The position numbers were made by a program, and so were the translations under genes. Below, piece by piece: positions 34,426 to 46,173 of a stretch of 64,000 nt of DNA. How positions within the stretch are numbered: position 1 is the stretch's first letter; each line of letters opens with the position of its first letter. The DNA is from Cycas panzhihuaensis (lineage: Eukaryota > Cycadophyta), in contig CM041465.1 of assembly GCA_023213395.1 (NCBI GenBank), positions 198,221,741 to 198,285,740 of the forward strand. Direction: 5' to 3'. The notes under the pieces were generated by a model. That model was not told where the DNA came from, did not search any database, and saw only the letters and a list, made by a program, of their open reading frames with translations.

Positions 34426-36606
34426 AAAGTGTATATATACATTAAAAAACATAGAAGTTATACATAAAATTCTTATCACCTTCTTGGCATCTAAGGCAAG
34501 TTGCATGTCAACTTTTTTCCCACTTGGGATATGCAATTTGGGTCTAAATATATAGGTCATTTAGGACCTTCAAATCTAGTTGTTTAGGCCTACCATAGCC
34601 TTAAATGTGATTAAAATATACTTAATGCTTATAGGAATGCAATAGACTTTAAAAATTTATTACAATAGTGATACTAAGACACTCATAGGATTTATCTCTA
34701 ACTTATCTAAAGAGTTGAAGTTAAACCTATAAAGCCTAAAATATGACCACATTAATCATTTTTTTCCCTATTTTCCATATTCATCAAGCTATCTCTAAGT
34801 TACCATTATATTCCCTATGGAATTAATCACTCATATTGATGGAGGATGTCATGGGAACTCTGGTCCTTCTATTATAACTTGGACCATTTGAGACCAAATA
34901 GGCCACTTCTTAACTTGTATTGAAATTTACCTACTTATAGTAATCAATAATACTAATAAGTATATAACCATCACTGAAACCCTCATCAATGCATTGTAAG
35001 TCTATAGTGCTCCTATCCTATTATTTTTTAACTCTTAAGTAGTTATTTATTAGCTTACACAAGTCTATCAAGTTTGTTATATTCAATTATGTGTTTTTTC
35101 TAACCAAGGTAGGTCACTTTTATCTCAATTCTCATCAGTTACAATTGAACATATTCCATAAGAATAAAATAATAAAATAGACCAACTAATTGCTTTTATT
35201 CTTAAATGTCACTTACTATGAGTTGATGTTCCTTCTCAAGGCTTTTAAACCTATTGATGAAGTTGAATCTACATGTTAGTTTACTATTCAATCCCCATTA
35301 AATATCTAAAATACATGTAAACTACTTAATGATCCAATACATACCTATACTATCACTAGTGCTCTAAAATGAGTGTAAATTACATGATGTTCCAATATGA
35401 ACCTAAAATTCCTTATAACTATGTAAGTATCAACCATACTAAGGCTTTACAAAATGAGGCAATCTCTTAGCATTATCCTCAATTTGGTTCTTTCCTCATT
35501 ACATTGTTTGGATTTCATTTACTTTCCCTAGTTCATTTACTTTTTATAAACTCAAAAAAAGGATTTTAAAAAATTGAAAACCAAATAAAATAAAAATACA
35601 TATATTACTCTATTATGAATTTAAACTTTAAATTAGAACTAGCTCTCACATGAGTCTAAACTACCACATAGTTCATAGGTACCATTTGCACTATGGTCTT
35701 CTAAAAGAGGTAATCCCTAGTGTTCTCCCTAATGTAAACTTTTCTTCATGAGATTTGCTTTAAGTTTCTCTTTTCCTAATTTGCCGTTTCATGAAAACAA
35801 CAAAAATAATAAAAAATTATAAAACTAAGAACAAAAAACATGGTTATGAGATGAACCTAAACAACTCTTACCTCCAAAAATAATTGCTAATGAGGTTAAC
35901 CTATGATAATCAACATTTACTTTTGTGTCTATATCATTGGCATACGAGATAACCCCTCTTATGCCCAAGGTAAAAAATGGCTCTAAAATAAACCCAAATA
36001 ACTCCTCTTCTAAAGGGCATTCATTAATGAGCCAAAATTAGGACAACAACCCTTAGATTTTGAGCCCATACTACTGGCCACTAAGGTAACCCCTCAAGTG
36101 GCCATGGTTACTCTAAACTAGTTGTTAAAGAGGATAAAATGTGGTAACCCTTTTTATGTTTATGTAGGTTTCATCATAGATTTTGAACTTGTCATGTTTG
36201 GATTAGACTACAAAGCTAATATCCACACTATTCAACACATCTCTAAAGTTCTTATTGATGAGATTAGACTAAGGCAAAATTCTTCAAATACCTACTAAGG
36301 AGGCTAAACTATGATAAAATACCTTCCTTTTTTATTTTAATAAGCACATGAATAGTTTATATAATGCATTATTGATAGAATTTGCCATCTTATAACTCAT
36401 GTATGAAGACATTCTACTACCAAGGGAGAAAATCTGTCTTATAATCTAAGAAGTCCATAGTCATCTTACCAATAGATAAGTAAAGGTACATGCTTCTTAT
36501 CTTTTAGTTTGGTTTAGTTTTATTTTTGACTTTTTTATAAGTATATAGTAATATTTATTTATTATTCTAGTGGATGGATGTTCATGTGTTTAGTCAATGA
36601 TGATTT
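34426..36606. other. E1 3' non-coding region with a recurring motif
   Basis: No gene. Copies of the motif ctctaaaatgagtgtaaatta appear at 35363-35383, 35643-35661, 35845-35865, 35980-36000 and 36296-36316, in the same orientation, each slightly different. No clear polypurine tract before 36607. Confidence 0.55.
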
Positions 36607-39475
36607 TGACCACTAAAAGCTAACCCCTTAAGGTTAATGGACTATAAAAATATTTTTTGGTACTTCTATAGATAATTTTTGTACTTCTTCTACTTTTGTT
36701 TATAACATTTTCTTACTTATCTTACTCTTTTAAACCATTTTATCATTAAAACTATTATATTTATATGAAATTTTCTCTATCTAACTACAATGCATGCTTG
36801 TTTATCTCTAACTTCATACCATCTCGTGTTGAAATATATTTGTCTTATACTATATTTGGTCTCTAGAAAACTTTCTAGTACCATGAAGTTCACCACAGTA
36901 CTGCAAAGTTATAAACTTTGTAGTACCACTGAGAACTTTGTAAGATGATAATAAGTGAACTAAAAGAGGGCTACACATAAGTAGTATATAATTAATATGC
37001 CTAATTACATTTCTTACTTAGGAATAATTAAAAATCTTAGGGAAATCCATTGTGTTTCTATCCTAGGAATTGGTCATTCAATGCTTTCTCATCAAGATTG
37101 AGCTTAATCCTTGGGCAATTTATCTATGGTTTTGGCCATCGCTTGCTTCTAAATAATAGGCCCAATACTACTCGATTTTATTTCATAACATCCATAAACT
37201 CCTCCCTATTTTCGCATGAGGGGGAGGCCTAAATTTATAGTGTTATGCTACTAAAATATTACCAAAATTTATATGGAATTCTATTAGTTCTTTACTTGTT
37301 TGATTAGTTTTTATCTTTAGCCTAGAGATTGCAGTCTAATTACTATTGGAGACCTCTTGGATTATACATATATACCATGGGCATTTCTCATTGATCAAGA
37401 ATTTGGAAAATACCCCCATACCATTTGTATTCCATGCTAATTTCTAATTGTGTTTAATTTCTAGTTTTTCAACTATTTTTTATGTTTTACTAAGTTTTTG
37501 CTTTGTATGCCTTATATATTTTACTCTACTTTCTTGATGGAAGTGTCTTATGGGGAGAAAAGAGGCTAGATAGAACTCTTTAAGATATGGATTTAGTGAT
37601 AACTTTGCTAGTTTTTTGGCTCTATTTCTTTTCTAACTTGTTATCATTTTCAATTTGTAATTGCTTTTATTATTATAGGATTTTAGAGCTTTTCATTTCA
37701 TGGACTAGCTTGATAGGTAGAGGAGTGATTTAACACATTTTACGTAGGTTGAATACTTTAAAAGTAAGTTAGAGTCACCACCTTCTCCTTCACTCTTTCC
37801 ACCAAATAAATAGTACATGTTGCACAATTGAAGTGTCACCCAAATTATTCTAGTAATATCCAAAGGTATGAGTTTGAAAACCTTGTTTTAAACTTATTTT
37901 TGATTATTTTGAAGTTATAAACAAAACTTTATTTTATCATAAGTCAATCTTGCAAGAAAAAATACTATTAGATTTTTATTACAAAAATTATGGTTTTATG
38001 CATGCCACTAATCATTTTTTGAGTCCTTCAGCAACTGAGATTCATGAGGCTTGTATTTGAGAGGTTTAAAGGATTATTTAGAGTGAATTCTAGGTTTTCC
38101 TCTTTAAATCCTCCCTTATAGATTTCACTTCTCAAAAATTAAAAAGTTCTTTGAAATATAATTTTAGCTTTGAACTTGATTTAAAAAGAAAAGAACAAGA
38201 ACATTGAATTGTATGCTTGCCATACCAATTTAATTTTTCCTTTATCTCACATATCACTAGTTTTATTTATAAAGAAAAAAAAACATAAAATAATAAAAAA
38301 GAAACTGAAAGAGTTTATATTAATTGCATATCTATTTATATTTGTGCACTTTATGAAGGATAGAATGGACTATAAATTCACACTTATTGTAATTTCTCAA
38401 ATTTGTAAGGCCAAAAGAACTTTTTTAAGTTAATCTGATTACTATTTTCATACAATTTAAATAGCATTTTAGTTACATATATAATTGTGTTAATTACTTC
38501 TCTTAGACTTATCTAGGCTAGGGTTACTCTTGTGCTAAGAAGAGTGGCCACTACCTTTCTACCTAAATTTCATTATTAGATAAAAGAGATGGTCTTGTGC
38601 CTTTAGGCAAATTGAGTCCTAAATGGACTAATAAGGGGTGACTAGTTCATCATGTACTCATATGTGGGATGTTAATAATTGAGTGGACCTCATTTATACT
38701 ATTAACAATGGTGACCTTCTTTTTCTTTTCTTAGAGATGGATGTCCATTAGAGTTGGATATTGACACTGTCAAGCTACCTTATACTTATTATAAGATAGG
38801 TCACTAGTATTGATAGGTGCCTACAATCTTATCCATCATTGGGTACATCCTATGGTCTTAACTTCCTCAAGCCTCTTGCTCTAGCCAATCATTTCCTTCA
38901 TTTATAGATTGATTCCATTGTATTAGGGTAATTTAGGAGGCAGTTTAGGATACATCAGTCCAACTTGGGGGCATTAGTGGTATTAAGTTTGGTGCATAGA
39001 AGCAACTATATTTAGGGTGCATATATCCTAACAACACCCTCATACTATGAGGGCCTTTTAATTAAGTGTTGTTTGGTCCTTCTAAGGGTATATACTGATA
39101 AATAGATTGATTTCATCTTTACACTTTTATTTAGCTACCAACTCACTCTTTAATTGGTTTTCATGTATATTTTCTTCTTCACCTACTTGTTTGCATTCCT
39201 TATCTCATTAAATAGACTTGTCTTTTAGTTTGTTTCCCCTTATTTCCTTTTTACATAATATATATACCTACGCATTGCCCTTTATCCTAGAACCTAGTTG
39301 TCTTTTGTCATTACACTCCTATCTATGAGATGCATGGGTGCCCTATAAGAGGCATAAGCTCATCCCCTTCTTGATGTGGATCCTACTCACCCTTTGAGTC
39401 TGCTTATTATGTTGTATTATTCATCCTTCCCTCTTACATCATTCCCTCCTATAACTGGCACCTCACCATGTGTCT
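36607..39475 (+). repeat. Probable 3' LTR of E1
   Basis: Colinear with 676-3560. It shares for example the caaa-gtt-taaactttgta-tacc block, 'gcataagctcatccccttct' (39353) and 'ttgtattattcatcc' (39412). The copies have diverged by substitutions and small gaps. Confidence 0.7.
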
Positions 39476-39959
39476 TGTTTAAAATATAAGTTATGAATAA
39501 GAATACCAATACTAGCTAAACTTCTAGTATTAAATGAAGAAAGCAAACTACTCTTAATTCCTAAATCTATCCTAAAAATATAAGAACATTACTTATGCTC
39601 TAAAATCATTTAATAGTATTATGTTAAATAGAAATAACTTCTAGAAGAAGATGCATCATGGGAATCTCCTTATATTTTTTAAAAGCATCCCCATTTATAA
39701 AATTAAGTTTTGAATGTTTTGAGAGTAAAGAACCTTTTAGAAAGGAGAGTTTATACTAAGCCTAATTAGTAGATAATTAAGCATTAACTAAATCATTTAT
39801 GGAATCTATTTTAGAATCCACACTCTTGGTCACTTATAATTTTGTTTCATGAATTCAATAATATATTAATCAATGTATCCTTCAGATATTTGGGTCTTTT
39901 AACCATATTTGTCTCTTATCTATAAGCATGACTAGCATGGGTCACTCTATTAGTCTACT
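39476..39959. other. Spacer with a repeat shared with the window start
   Basis: 39835-39950 resembles 115-235, including the blocks aatatattaatcaatgtatc and ataagcatgactag. No coding. It is not explained by the LTR model, since the copies lie outside the two LTRs on opposite sides. Confidence 0.5.
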
Positions 39960-40537
39960 TCCATGTCCTAACCCAGTTAGTCTTACTCTTAACCCTCCTA
40001 CCTATTCTATCACTCCACCTTTTATTCCTTATACTTTTATAGTTCCCTTCCAAGGACCTAATTCCTCTACCATCCCTACATGGGGCTAATCCCTTACCCA
40101 ATCATAAAGGTTGTTTCCCCAGTACTTATCTTCACAAGTACCTACACCCACATTAGTTCATTCCATTTAAGTTGTATTTGTTCATATCCTATTTAGACAT
40201 AGGTGCATATCCCCCTTTTGGTGGTAATGTCCATGTCACTTAGGTTTTGTCACACCTTAGTATGCCCACTTCTTAATCATCTTGGATAGACATGTTATAC
40301 ATACAATTGCCTTCTCATCCATATGGTGGTCCAACTCCTTATGTTAGTGCTTCAAATATTATCCAACCCCTCTTCACACCTAGTTCAACCTACATATATA
40401 GTGGGTCCTTTACCTCAAGTAACTGAATGACCATTCTTCTCTTTTCTCATGGCTAGGAGAACTTATACTAACTATAAGAGGAACCTTATCCTTATCCTAT
40501 CTTATGGATAATAGGTCTTCTCATGTCCACTCCCACC

Positions 40538-41640
40538 TTTTATACCCAAACCCCCTAAGTTTAGTGGTGAGTTAGGACAAGATTCCACTAGTCACATATA
40601 AGCTTTTATACTTTCATGTGTCATCTACCTCCTCTATGATCATATTATGATGCTGATATTTTCTAATACCTTATTGGGTGATGCCCAATAGTTGTTCTAT
40701 ATGTTGCCCAATACATCCATCCACTCTTTCTAATAGCTTGTTAATTCATTCATCAACTACTTTGATGTCACTCAACCTTTTGATATGGGTGTGAAAGCCT
40801 TGTTCTCAACTAAATAAGGGTAAATGAGTCATCTTATGACTTCATTCATCACATTCAAGACCTTGTATATTCCTATCAACATCTTTTAACAAATGGCTTA
40901 CTTTTTGACTTATTCATTAACACTCTTAAACCTATAATCCACCTTGAGGTACTTAAACATGGACCAACTACATACAGGAGTACCATCGATAGGTGTTTAG
41001 CTCTTAAATGTTTTGATATTTAAATAGGTGTCAAGAAGTTAAATAAATCTTTCTTCACTCATAAGCAAGAGCCCACACATAAATTCAAACATGCCTAAGG
41101 TGAAAAAACCTATGATCAACTATCTTCTTCCCTCTATGACTTGGAATAATCTATTGTGACCAACTTATCAACCTCTATTATTGAGTCCACCAACAACATT
41201 AATACAATTTACCTTGTTGACCAAAAACTTAAATAAATAGCCATGACTCTTCCTACACCTTCTAAGAAAAAGGGACCTTAATATACATATTACTAAATTG
41301 ATGCCCATAATTGATCAAAATGTAATAAGTTTAAGTGGCTTAGGAGACACCATGGCATACCTAATCAACAAATGAAACATTAAGAAAAAGACTTAGTGAT
41401 TCCTCTTAATGCTTTTCCTAACCACCAAGATAAATATAAAAGAAAGGATTCTACTGAAGAAGAAGGTCCCCCTTCTGGTTCTGAATCTAAAATTAAAAAA
41501 GCTTTTATGCTAACTAAACACACTAATGATAATAAGAAGAACTATTACAATCAAAATCCCCCTCCAAAGGATAATTACGACTCTCAAGCTAAGACCATTA
41601 TCATGGGGGAAATAACTAGCCTCCTTCAAGTTAAAACATG
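40538..41640 (+). pseudogene. Gag of the second Tat-like remnant
   Basis: Reads 'PPKFSGELGQDSTSHI', 'AFILSCVIYLLYDHIMMLIF', 'NTLLGDAQ' then 'LFYMLPNTSIHSF', 'LVNSFINYFDVTQPFDMGVK' and 'ALFSTK', a clear Retrotrans_gag domain (xLxGxAxxWFYxLPxxSIxSFxxLxxxFxxxF). Further on, 41396-41640 is open for 81 codons and reads a Lys/Pro/Asn-rich low-complexity segment, as in gag C-terminal regions. Stops at Gln/Trp positions. Confidence 0.75.
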
Positions 41641-41944
41641 AAAGTCTAAAACCTTCAAAGTTGGCACTTTATCTAAGACAACTAAGGAAATTCTGAAGCT
41701 TCCTCTCCACCTTGTCGAAATAGATTTCTATTATGCCTTCCTACATATCACTAAAATAAAGTGTTTATCCATTGTAGAGGAGTTTAAATCCATATATTTA
41801 GGAATATCTACATTTGACTTGCTTAAGAGTTATCCTAAGTAGATGTAACTCCTACTTGACACCATTGGAATTAAACAACCTGATTAAAATACTTAGTACT
41901 TTTGATATGTCTTGACTCAATGAGCATCATGATCACTATAATAT

Positions 41945-41962
41945 CCCCCCCCCCCCCCCCCC
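41945..41962. repeat. Poly-C homopolymer (18 C)
   Basis: An uninterrupted run of 18 C, unusual in such AT-rich DNA. Its exact length may be uncertain in the assembly. Confidence 0.9.
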
Positions 41963-41974
41963 TTTCATCATTTG

Positions 41975-42320
41975 CATCACGAGTAGGGAATGGACTATCA
42001 AAAGGTTTATTATTGATAAAGGTCTTACTACTAATATCTTTCCTCTTTATCTTTTTGATCCCCTTGGTATTTCAACTTTAAAACTTGTAAATTAGGTATG
42101 TAAAGGGTTTGATAAAACCTGAACTATTCCTATGGGTAAGGTGTCATTTTCTCTTACTATATAGGAAAACTATTATTAATAAATTTTCCATTATTGACTT
42201 AGATTTAGAATATAACAAATTATTAGGTCAAACTTGGATCGACTGGATGGTTGTTGTTTCTTCCTCTCTCTTTAACAAACATTAGTTTGTGAATGAAGGA
42301 GAAGTCTAAGAGATCTACTA
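41975..42320 (+). pseudogene. Aspartic protease of the second Tat-like remnant
   Basis: Frame: 'TIKRFIIDKGLTTNIFPLYL' (family: RVxVDxGSAxNVxPxxxL; Gly kept, Ser lost), 'FDPLGISTLKLVN', 'VCKGFDKT-TIPMGKVSFSL', then, after a shift near 42165, 'EYNKLLGQTWIDWM' (family: YNxLLGRPWIHxA) and 'FVNEGEV'. This is the Tat/Athila retropepsin layout. The protease would process Gag-Pol. Confidence 0.75.
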
Positions 42321-42898
42321 ATGTTATAATCCTTATTAACAATAAATCTTTATGGTTAACAGTCTTCCTAAGGAAGATAAGACTGAACTTCCCTTATTAC
42401 ACTTAGTTTTAGTTGATACTTCAAGATGAACGCCCTAATACGAATAAGGGAATCAAAATTAAGGATGTCCATATGATCAGTTATGTCACCCCTAATCTCA
42501 ACTTCTTAATAATGATGAATCTAGTCATAAAAACCTTATTAGTTCCTCCTTTAATATTTTTCCTAACCATCATAAACTAGGATTTTTCAAGTTCACTTAT
42601 CCTACCTCTCCTTTGGTGTCTAAAGCTTAGGAGGCCTTTAGATCTTCTTCACCTATCAATCTTGCCCCTCCTTATTTCAAGGAAGGTAGTATTCCATTTA
42701 TTGGTGACACCATCAAAATTGGTCTCAATGTTAGTGATGAGTCTTGTATTATCAAACTTAGAGTTAATTACTCCCTTGAAGAGATTAAATAGATTAAGTA
42801 ACCTTGAATCAATTTCTTTCCTATTTTTGTCTTAGACTATTCTGATATAATGAGACCCTAACTTACTATAATTATTTAGTATATTACCTCCCTCTCAT
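42321..42898 (+). other. Pre-RT segment and deletion junction in the remnant
   Basis: 42640-42790 reads 'INLAPPYFKEGSIPFIGDTI' and 'INY-LEEIK', a spacer without a known domain. The RT that should follow is absent; integrase C-terminal sequence follows by 42900. Confidence 0.5.
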
Positions 42899-43175
42899 AA
42901 GTTAGGCCTAAGATTCAACATTAGTAGCTCTTCCATCCTATAGCTTAGATTAATTCTCCCTCTCAAAAAATATATGAGGTTGTTTATGATAAGAACCTAC
43001 AACTACATAAGTATAAAGTTAATGATAAGGTGCTAAAGCGTTAATGTCTTCATGAGAAACTACGCAAGTTCATACTTAGTGGTTTGGCCCTTACCTCATG
43101 ATTGAGGATCTTAATAATATAGATTATTATATTTCACTAATGGATTGTAGTGAACTTTAGAGTCTAGTCAACCCA
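42899..43175 (+). pseudogene. Integrase C-terminal tail of the remnant
   Basis: 'VRPKIQH--LFHPIA-INSPS' then 'EVVYDKNLQLHKYKVNDKVL' (family: YDxxxxxRxFxxGDxVL) and 'HEKLRKFILSG' followed, after a shift, by a 'GPYLIEDL' block (family: GPYxVxxV). This is the basic end of a gypsy integrase. Confidence 0.65.
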
Positions 43176-43227
43176 TGATTCTTCCATCTATACTACACTT
43201 AGCTCATTCCCTCACTCACTCTATACT

Positions 43228-43430
43228 GAATTTAAACTATGACTTGCTCTACAATAATTTTAAACTATAACTTGCTCTACAATGAGTCTAAATTATAACT
43301 CATATTATAATGAGCTTAACCCATAAATCACTCTATAGTTAGCCTGACTTATGACGAGATCTAAAATGAGGGTAAACTATACATGCTTTATAATGAGTCT
43401 AAATTATAACCTTTCTCCTAAAAGATGAAC
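43228..43430. repeat. Degenerate tandem array, unit about 29 bp
   Basis: About seven diverged units of the type taaactat-aacttgctctac followed by aatgagtc. The unit is related to the ctctaaaatgagtctaaacta motif found in the E1 3' region. Confidence 0.7.
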
Positions 43431-43772
43431 ACTTTAGGCTATAGGGTTCTCATGTATTTCTATGTATAAGATGTAACTAAAGATTTAGAAGGGATTTTAG
43501 AAGTAATCGAAATTTGAGTATAACAAATCTCAAAATAGAAGAAAGTGCATAGAAAGATAGAATCATTGTATAGAACCACCATGAGTCAACCCTCAAATGG
43601 CACATTCTTCTACTTTTTCATGGTAGATTATTAATACTATACACTTCTCCCACCTTCTTCATCTTCATTTTTATCTATAACTGACCTCAATGTAGTTCCT
43701 TTTATTTCAATTTTACTTATTGCCTACTCTATGCAAGGTGGAATCCATTTTATACTTTGCTAGCTATGAGGG
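43431..43772. other. Non-coding spacer
   Basis: No gene or repeat could be supported between the 29-bp array and the probable LTR start at 43773. Confidence 0.5.
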
Positions 43773-45231
43773 TGTAATACTTTATTTTCTTATTTACACT
43801 TATAATCTAGAAGTCTATTTCATACTTTGCCAAATGTTAGAATACATCATTTTGTGATTTTTAGGTACATAGCTTATGCATATAAGTCATGACTATAGGG
43901 TGTTTGTACTTTATGCTAACAGTTCACTTCGATGAAATATATTCATTTTGTTGTGGCTTGCATTAATATAAAAAGAAACTTGATTACTTCTAAAGAACAA
44001 AAGGGAGTAGATGACATGAATAGAGAAAGAATAAAGGGGTTGCACTAGTTGCAAGGGTAATAAATAAGTACTTAGAACTTTAAAACTCCTTGAGATATTA
44101 AATTGATTAATGGGTATAATTTGAAGATAAGGACTCCACCAAGTAAAAGAAGAGGCTTCCAATCATCTAATGGTTGGTGCATTATTAGAATCAAATATTA
44201 GATGGAAAAGATATGGAAATTTAAAGTTGCAGGAATGATTATTAGGTAGTTTACAAGACGAAAAATTGAAACCTAAAGGTTTTGTTCAATAGAAATTATT
44301 TATACCATTCTTTATAATTATATTTAAAATTTTATTACTTGTCAAATATGACATCAAGAGATTTTTGATAAGTGCAAGAAGTCCCAAAATAGATATGATA
44401 TGAGAAAGCTATGTATGTTCAAAGTTATAGGGTTTAAACATTAATAACCATCAAATTAGGAAGAACTCACTAAGTTGGTAAGTTTGAAGGAATAAAACAT
44501 TATTTTAAATTATCTTTTGGACTTAAATGATTATTCCATAATGAATAACATATTTAGAGCTTTCTAACAAGTGGTATAACTCTAAAATTAGATGTTGTAT
44601 GAGAAACCTATAGCCATTTGAAATTAGCTCATCATGTCTAAACTCTCATTTCTAAACCTTTATATTAAATTCTTGTCATATTTATATTAACATCTTTGTG
44701 AGGAGTGAAACTCTCAAGAGAAAATAACATTTTAGCAAAATGGCCATAACTCTCTTAGTACTTAGTCATTTTTTATGCTCCACCTATCAATTTAAATCTA
44801 TTTAAAAGGTATACTTACATATGCAAAATAATTTTATGTACAATAAATAATTAAGTTGATGTTTTAATGATTCCTTATAGAATTTAGTAAGTCAAGAGAA
44901 AAATCCCTTTTAGATAATCATTTTCCATTTTGATGATATCTCACTTATTTAAAGTTGGATTTAGATGGTTTTAGTTATACAAAAATTTCGATTCAAGGAT
45001 AATCATCCCTGTGTGATTAAATTTAGTTTACACACCTATAAAGTATGGCCATTAGCTAAAATTTTTAAAAGAATAATATAAAAATTTTAAGAGAAATTGA
45101 TAAATTTCCATAATTTTCTTCAAAACTTTCTCATTATTGATAAAATTTCATCAAATCAATCTCATTGGAATCATAATAAAATTATATTAATGCTTGGAAA
45201 AGTGGAAGTGATTAAAGGGCTCTCTGTATTC
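43773..45231 (+). repeat. Left part of a probable gypsy 5' LTR, cut by element C
   Basis: Starts tgtaata (43773-43779), the inverse of tattaca at 62352-62358, which is directly followed by a primer site. The whole LTR would be 43773-45231 plus 60898-62358, about 2.9 kb. AT-rich with repeated phrases of the type 'atgagaaagctatg' (44400) and 'tatgagaaacctatag' (44588). The exact start is uncertain. Confidence 0.5.
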
Positions 45232-45599
45232 AGTTAGCTTCAAGGTGTGGAGTGGAAGGATTATAAGTACATAGACATCATCTTGAAATGAAAAATAATA
45301 ATCTCTAAATATAGATAGCATTGTTAAAAAGTACCAAGGAGGTATTCCTCACCTATAAATAGATAAATTTGGGGAGGCATTAAGTGCCTCAACCTGACTA
45401 ATATTAAAATTTAAAAAAATATTAAAATATTAAGAAAATAATTAAATATCTTACTTGAGGTGGTTGTGGCGACTCTTTGCCAGCTACAGGTGGCTATTTG
45501 GTGATACTAGGTGGCCTAAGGTGACCTTGGGAGGCTTAAGGTAGAATTAAGGGGCCCAAGATACTCATGTGCATTTGTAAATTGGGTATTATTCTAACA
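45232..45599 (-). repeat. C 3' LTR
   Basis: Aligns end to end with 60530-60897, with shared ttataagtacat, gaaaaataataatc and aattaaatatctta blocks. The outer LTR end on the element strand is tgttagaataatacc. Confidence 0.93.
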
Positions 45600-45861
45600 T
45601 TCTCATCCATAATGGCCAATATGTAAAACTCCCAACTTGTCTCTAAATTTTTCAAATTTGATCTTATCCAAAGTTTTCATGAAGATATCTGCTGCTTGAT
45701 TTTTAGTGCTACAATATACTAATTTAATTTCTCTGGATTGTAATATATCTCAAATAAAATGGTGTTATATTTCAATATGTTTTGTTATGGCATTAAATAT
45801 TAGGTTCTTTATCATCTATATTGTACTCTAATTATTACACCAAATTCTTGTAGGCACTTTT
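45600..45861 (-). pseudogene. C RNase H, C-terminal end (left of nested D)
   Basis: - strand: 'DQ-like' polar segment, 'KLWIRSNLKNLE' (family: KxxFxxFRxxLG) and a 'GVL-like' end before the purine tract atggatgagaa. Matches the end of A pol (24311-24532). The rest of the domain lies beyond D at 53509-53830. Confidence 0.75.
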
Positions 45862-46159
45862 TGAAAAGGGTTAATATCACAAGGTCATTACATTAGTTGA
45901 TTGATTCTAAAAAGGGTCTTAAGTGAACTTTAAATTAGATCACTTAATTGAAATACACTTTCATGTGCATTATGTGTAATTTTATTTCACCTAACTCTAA
46001 TGCTCCTTCTCTCAATATAAAAGTAAAATCTCCATGGTGGAGGCTTATTCTTACCTTCCCATTTTATAAGAGCTACTTTCTTTCTCTCAAGTCTCTCTTG
46101 GTACCATGTTTGTCTTTGTGTTTAGTGCATGGAGATGAAGGATAGATCCACTCTTTTCA
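45862..46159 (+). repeat. D 5' LTR
   Basis: Starts tgaaaagggttaatatcaca, ends ccactcttttca. A TATA box tataaaag lies at 46016-46023, at the same site in the 3' copy. The 65-codon open stretch inside is chance. Confidence 0.97.
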
Positions 46160-46161
46160 TG

Positions 46162-46173
46162 TGGTATTAGAGC
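46162..46173 (+). other. D primer-binding site, tRNA-iMet type
   Basis: tggtattagagc, 2 bp after the LTR; one base differs from TGGTATCAGAGC (C to T). Confidence 0.93.

Larger units (their letters stand above)
676..39475 (+). mobile_element. E1: giant Tat/Ogre-like Ty3/gypsy retrotransposon carrying four nested insertions
   Basis: Seen: two direct repeats of about 2.9 kb at 676-3560 and 36607-39475 enclose a gypsy gag (5247-5599), RT (7681-8345), RNase H, and an integrase interrupted at 9817 that resumes at 16268. Removing the four insertions (solo LTR, G2, A, B) with one duplication copy each leaves about 18.3 kb. Known: long LTRs, element size near 20 kb and an extra antisense ORF between pol and the 3' LTR are features of the Tat lineage (Ogre, Retand, Grande). 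Inference: Tat membership also rests on the integrase C-terminal motif resembling FSLVYxxExVLPxEIEIPS. LTR ends are approximate. I did not find a clear primer site, polypurine tract or target-site duplication, so the outer borders are the weak part of this call. Confidence 0.75.
39960..43190 (+). mobile_element. Second Tat-like gypsy remnant, internally deleted
   Basis: Gag (40538-41010), protease (41985-42320) and the integrase C-terminus (42899-43170) are in order on the + strand, but the 500-600 bp between protease and integrase tail has no RT, RNase H or integrase core. About 3 kb of pol must be missing. No LTRs of its own were found; 36607-39475 lies just upstream and could have served as its 5' LTR in a tandem arrangement. 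Confidence 0.65.

Noticed and set aside
34307-34555. 82-codon + strand open frame
   Set aside because: Driven by the (CT)n tract at 34363; the antisense frame next to it is the more coherent one.
41945-41962. Poly-C run as a functional element
   Set aside because: More likely slippage or an assembly length error; kept only as a simple repeat.
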